A stretch of DNA of 32,324 nt from Planctomycetota bacterium (lineage in GTDB: Bacteria; Planctomycetota; Planctomycetia; Gemmatales; Gemmataceae). This document shows, piece after piece, positions 29,092-32,324 of the stretch; the stretch's first letter is position 1; each line of letters opens with the position of its first letter. A model generated the notes under the pieces. The model saw only the letters and a program-made list of their open reading frames with translations, ran no database searches and had not been told where the DNA came from. The stretch covers positions 1 to 32,324 of the forward strand of contig JAIOPV010000152.1 of the NCBI GenBank assembly GCA_021413735.1, in the 5' to 3' direction. Position numbers and translations under genes: made by a program.

Positions 29092-29147
29092 GGAGAGGTC
29101 TTTTGGCTTTAGCAAAGCGGTGCTTTCGACCACTCAGCCACCTCTCC
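29092..29147 (-). tRNA. Truncated tRNA-Ser(GCU), probable attachment site
   Basis: On the minus strand, 29147 starts GGAGAGGTGGCTGAGTGG, followed by the rest of a serine tRNA through its D arm and the anticodon loop TTGCTAA (anticodon GCU). After three bases of the 3' anticodon stem (AGC) the sequence departs from a tRNA, lacking the variable arm and T arm. Seven bases, CCTCTCC (29098-29092), then pair exactly with the acceptor 5' strand. The total is 56 instead of about 88-90 bases. The break at the anticodon loop next to an integrase gene fits a tyrosine-recombinase crossover. Confidence 0.75.
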
Positions 29148-29989
29148 AAATGCTTACAAATTCCAAGTTTGCGACAGCTCCTCTGCCCATCTCGACGGTC
29201 GTTCACACCTGCTGACACCCGCTCCTTGGGTGGGGGTGATGGTTGAGGGTGTTGTAAGCACCCCGACCACAATGACACCCGTTTGTGGGGCACGGTTCAC
29301 ATCCCCGAGAAACATCTTAGTGCGTCTGCTAAACCCAGCAAGCCCTCCCCGAACTTCCCGCTTTTTCCACCACGCAACCACGCGGTGGGCCAAGCAGATG
29401 CGTGGCAAGACGGAAGACTTCGGAGGCGTGCGTGAGGCAGATTCTCATAACTTGCTGTTCGGCTCGGCACGAATACGCGTGGGTCCGTTCGCAGTCAAAC
29501 CGTCCCTCGTTGATTCACCATGAGCCTCGTCGCTTTGAGTTGCCGATGCTGTGTTGAAATGATTGTGAGCGTCGAAGCGTAAGCTCGACAGTGTGCGGAA
29601 AACAACCGTCAGCCTGACGAAATCCACCGTCGGCCTGACGGCTCGACGCTCACAAACAACTATCAATTCACGGCGACTGCGGAAATATTGACCTCTCAAT
29701 CCTCCTATCATCACAATGAAAAAGTCACTGCCTTTCGCGGTGCCCAGCCGCAGGACACGATCCAGCCATGAAATCGTTGCTGGCCACCTCTTCGCGGGGT
29801 AGTGTTGACGTTGGAAGGTGATTTGTTGTTTCCAGAGGCGTTCCTCTGGGAAAAATCGGTTAAGATGACTGACGAGTTTGATTCTTTCCCGCCTTCCTGA
29901 CATGCCCTGGTTATCAAGTGTGGCTTTCGCTCCGTGCGAAGATGCCCTTCCACCGAAGTGCTAGCGCTCTGACCCCGCAGCAAAGAAAC
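29148..29989. other. Non-coding chromosomal flank between att remnant and cytochrome gene
   Basis: No reading frame here is convincing: the ones present are short, lack ribosome binding sites and have no recognisable features. The stretch contains the 93-bp palindromic element at 29563-29655. From about 29860 to 29989 it probably includes the promoter of the following gene. Otherwise I see nothing. Confidence 0.55.
29563..29655. repeat. 93-bp palindromic element with 13-bp terminal inverted repeats
   Basis: TTGTGAGCGTCGA (29563-29575) and TCGACGCTCACAA (29643-29655) are exact reverse complements. Between them lie two near-identical 14-mers, CCGTCAGCCTGACG (29606-29619) and CCGTCGGCCTGACG (29627-29640), each itself nearly palindromic. 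This could be a small non-autonomous mobile repeat or REP-like element. Confidence 0.6.
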
Positions 29990-31927
29990 ATGTTCCTGAC
30001 TCCAAACTTTCGTCTCGCTGTGAGCGCGATCATTGTGCCGATCGCGTCGTTTGTGCCGTTGCTTTCCCTCTCGGCTTCGGCGAAAGACGCCCAAGCAGAA
30101 GAGGCTCGACGCACCCAGGTGAACGAAACTTTTCGCAAGAAGATCGTGCCGTTCCTGAAGTCGTACTGCATGGATTGCCACGGCAACAACAACAAGCGGA
30201 AGGGAGGCATCGACTTCGCGAAGATGGTCCAGCGCCCCGCGGACGGACGATTCCGCAGCGCCTGGCAGGTTTCCCTCGCTCAGGTGCGGGAGCAGAGCAT
30301 GCCGCCGGAGGACGCCGGCAAACAGCCCTCCGAGGCGGAACGGCGTGAGTTCGCGGAGTGGGTCGGGATGGTCAAGTATCTCAGCCCCGTGGACCCCGGG
30401 CCGTTCGTGATCCGTCGCCTCACCAAAGTCGAGTTCGGGAACACGTTGCACGACCTATTTGGGGTCGATCCTGCAATCGCTGCTGAATTACCCGACGACG
30501 TGCCGGGCGAAGGGTATCTCAACACGTTTTCGCCACTGCAGACGGAACAGTACCTCGCCATCGCGAACGCCGTGCTCGATCGTGTGCTGGGTCCAAAAGA
30601 CGGTCAACCCACGGAGATGCAGAAGAAGCTGTTCGGCGAAACTCCGCAGGACGGCAAGGCACGCGACGCGGCCAGGATCGTCGCTCGCGCCCAGGCCAGC
30701 CGTGCGTTCCGTCGGCCCGCGACCGACGAGGAAGTCGAGGCGTTGCTGAAAGTCTTCGACCTGGCCCGGGCGAACAAACTCACGTACACGGCTTCGCTGC
30801 GACTCATGCTCAAGGCGATTCTCGTGTCGCCGCAGTTCCTCTTCATCACGCCCGCGAAGGTCGTCGAGGCTGACAAGTCTATCGTTCCACTGGACGACTA
30901 TCAACTCGCATCCAGGTTGTCGTACTTTCTCTGGGCCACGATGCCGGATACCGAACTGGCCGACCTCGCCGACAAGGGCAAGCTGCACGAACCGGAGGTG
31001 CTCCGTGGGCAGGTGAAGCGGATGCTCGCCGACCGCCGCTCTCGGGCATTGTTCGACGGCTTCGGGTCACAATGGCTTGGGGTTGGAACTCTGAAGACGA
31101 AGCCGTTCGACACCAAAAAGTTTCCGCAGATGACGCCCACGATGCGGACCGCGATGTACGACGAGGCCCGGTTGTTCTTCGACAGCATCGTTCAAGAGAA
31201 CCGCAGTGTCGTGAGCTTCGTCGATAGCGACTATACTTTTGTGAACGGGACGCTAGCCCCTCTCTACGGTCTGGAGAAAACCGTCACTGGCTCGGAGATG
31301 CGTCGGGTAAAACTCGCGGACGTCAACCGCGGCGGTATCCTCGGCATGCCCGGCGTTCTGGCAGTGACGTCGTTCCCGGAACGGACGAGCCCCGTGAAGC
31401 GCGGCGTGTGGGTGCTCGAACAGGTACTGGGTCAGCACATTCCGCCGGCCCCGGCGAACGTCCCGACGCTGGAAAAGCAGAATCAAAAGCAGGTCGCGAC
31501 CATGACGCTGCGCCAGCGCACGGAGTTGCACCGCAAGAACCCGACTTGCGCCAACTGCCACAAGGTTCTCGACCCCATTGGATTCGGACTCGAAAACTTC
31601 GATGCCATCGGCCGCTGGCGCGACAAGGATGATTCGGGCGGCCCCATTGATGCCGCTGGCGAACTGCCCGGTGGCAAGGGATTCTCAACACCGAAGGAAC
31701 TGAAAGGCATCATCGCCGGCCGCAAGGACGAACTCGCCCGCAACCTTACCGAGAAGCTGCTCGCCTACGCACTGTGCCGCCAACTCGAAGGCTACGACGA
31801 GATCGTGGTGGATGGCTTGATGGAACGCCTCGCCCGTGACAAGTACGGCATGCAGTCGCTCGTCATTGAAATCGTTACCAGCTACCCCTTCCTGAACCGC
31901 CAGGTTGCAACCACCAATGCCAGGTAA
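29990..31927 (+). CDS. Secreted cytochrome c-like PSD/PSCyt-type protein (DUF1592/DUF1588 family)
   Basis: ATG 29990 is preferred because it opens a good signal peptide ([20 protein letters not shown]); longer starts at 29942 or 29918 are alternatives. The 645-residue protein has a haem-type CMDCH near residue 60 and a second CANCH near residue 520 (in [20 protein letters not shown]). Between these lie the planctomycete-specific PSD domains (DUF1587-, DUF1595-, DUF1592-, DUF1588- and DUF1585-like, in the usual order). This family occurs in many planctomycetes next to DUF1552 proteins. It is exported and probably periplasmic, and a redox or carbon-degradation role is suggested but unproven. 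The next gene overlaps its end by 11 bp. Confidence 0.9.
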   Translation: MFLTPNFRLAVSAIIVPIASFVPLLSLSASAKDAQAEEARRTQVNETFRKKIVPFLKSYCMDCHGNNNKRKGGIDFAKMVQRPADGRFRSAWQVSLAQVREQSMPPEDAGKQPSEAERREFAEWVGMVKYLSPVDPGPFVIRRLTKVEFGNTLHDLFGVDPAIAAELPDDVPGEGYLNTFSPLQTEQYLAIANAVLDRVLGPKDGQPTEMQKKLFGETPQDGKARDAARIVARAQASRAFRRPATDEEVEALLKVFDLARANKLTYTASLRLMLKAILVSPQFLFITPAKVVEADKSIVPLDDYQLASRLSYFLWATMPDTELADLADKGKLHEPEVLRGQVKRMLADRRSRALFDGFGSQWLGVGTLKTKPFDTKKFPQMTPTMRTAMYDEARLFFDSIVQENRSVVSFVDSDYTFVNGTLAPLYGLEKTVTGSEMRRVKLADVNRGGILGMPGVLAVTSFPERTSPVKRGVWVLEQVLGQHIPPAPANVPTLEKQNQKQVATMTLRQRTELHRKNPTCANCHKVLDPIGFGLENFDAIGRWRDKDDSGGPIDAAGELPGGKGFSTPKELKGIIAGRKDELARNLTEKLLAYALCRQLEGYDEIVVDGLMERLARDKYGMQSLVIEIVTSYPFLNRQVATTNAR

Positions 31928-32324
31928 CTACCTCCTCAACCGGCGAACGTGTCTCAGGGGCCTCGGGGCCGCGCTCGCCCTGCCTCTGTTCGATTGCATG
32001 GGCTGGGCCGATACCGGGGCAAAACCGGCGAAGCCGCCGGTGCGACTCGGATTCATGTACATGCCGCACGGCGTGATCCCGGGCGAGTTCTGGCCCAAAT
32101 CGCCGGAGACGTTCCTGGCAGCGCCGCCGCCCGCGCTGGAACCCCTGAAGCCCGTGCTCGACCGGTGCCTCATGGTCAAGGGCATCTCCGGGGTTCCCAT
32201 CGCCCCGTTCAATGGGGCACCGCACGCACTCGAACTTTCCACCTGGCTCACCGCCAAGTTGCCCAATGCGACCCATCGCAACAAGATCGACATCGGCATC
32301 TCCGCGGACCAGATTGCCGCGAAC
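31917..32324 (+). CDS. Tat-exported DUF1552-type protein, partial at right edge
   Basis: ATG 31917 overlaps the previous stop by 11 bp, indicating coupled translation. The visible 136 residues begin with a twin-arginine signal ([19 protein letters not shown]), then [18 protein letters not shown] and [10 protein letters not shown]. These match the beginning of DUF1552 proteins, which are secreted after folding and usually pair with the PSD/PSCyt cytochrome-like protein just upstream. The C-terminal part lies outside the window. The biochemical role is unknown. Confidence 0.88.
   Translation, partial: MPGNYLLNRRTCLRGLGAALALPLFDCMGWADTGAKPAKPPVRLGFMYMPHGVIPGEFWPKSPETFLAAPPPALEPLKPVLDRCLMVKGISGVPIAPFNGAPHALELSTWLTAKLPNATHRNKIDIGISADQIAAN

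Noticed and set aside
29154..29408. Short leftward frame in the flank next to the att site
   Set aside because: No ribosome binding site or domain, and composition unlike its neighbours; treated as non-coding.
1..32324. CRISPR array or long tandem repeats
   Set aside because: No regularly spaced direct repeats or cas genes were seen.

Overview
The window is GC-rich DNA (roughly 60 percent G+C by eye) from a planctomycete, most likely a Gemmataceae-type organism. The evidence is the right-hand flank (29990-32324), which carries the planctomycete-typical pair of a secreted cytochrome-like PSD/PSCyt (DUF1587/1592/1588/1585-type) protein followed by a Tat-exported DUF1552-type protein. Everything left of about 29.1 kb looks like one end of an integrated mobile element (ICE, IME or plasmid-like). 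A tyrosine recombinase (27666-28904) points leftwards, and next to it lies a truncated tRNA-Ser(GCU) (29092-29147) that probably marks the attachment site. The other end of the element is not in the window.

Layout, left to right. (1) 1-3558: a leftward run of short, tightly packed or overlapping genes. One of them, a secreted Ser/Gly-rich protein, is broken by a 1210-bp ISAs1-family insertion sequence with 14-bp perfect inverted repeats and a 10-bp target duplication. (2) 3665-5573: a perfect inverted repeat, a GP88-like gene, a large hairpin, a small HTH protein and a leftward PD-(D/E)XK-like protein. (3) 5779-10998: a 1739-residue DNA methylase-helicase fusion of the kind carried by phages and conjugative elements. 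(4) 11.1-16.9 kb: unknown proteins, a membrane protein, two structured leaders (interlocked inverted repeats at 12046-12122; a hairpin burying a ribosome binding site at 15124-15191), and a divergent regulator/sigma-factor pair. (5) 17021-23078: ParB, a VirD4/TraG-type coupling ATPase, then eleven short rightward genes, several with membrane helices, ending in an excisionase-like HTH protein. (6) 23125-26983: tRNA-Glu(UUC) and a translationally coupled RNA-repair operon: phosphatase-polynucleotide kinase, T4 Rnl1-like RNA ligase, small HTH, SpoT/MESH1-type HD hydrolase, and a nucleotidyltransferase split by an in-frame amber codon. A convergent gene (27005-27586) has a HEPN-type RNase motif. 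(7) Integrase, att remnant, about 0.8 kb of non-coding DNA with a palindromic repeat, then chromosomal genes.

How it may fit together: ParB, the coupling ATPase, the methylase-helicase (possibly anti-restriction), Xis-like protein and integrase are maintenance and transfer functions. The tRNA plus end-healing and end-sealing enzymes form a cargo module that could repair or replace tRNA cut by anticodon nucleases. The alarmone-hydrolase-like protein, the nucleotidyltransferase and the nearby HEPN protein suggest a wider RNA-damage defence or counter-defence island. This last reading is inference; the enzymatic motifs are seen directly. No relaxase or type IV secretion channel genes were recognised in the window.
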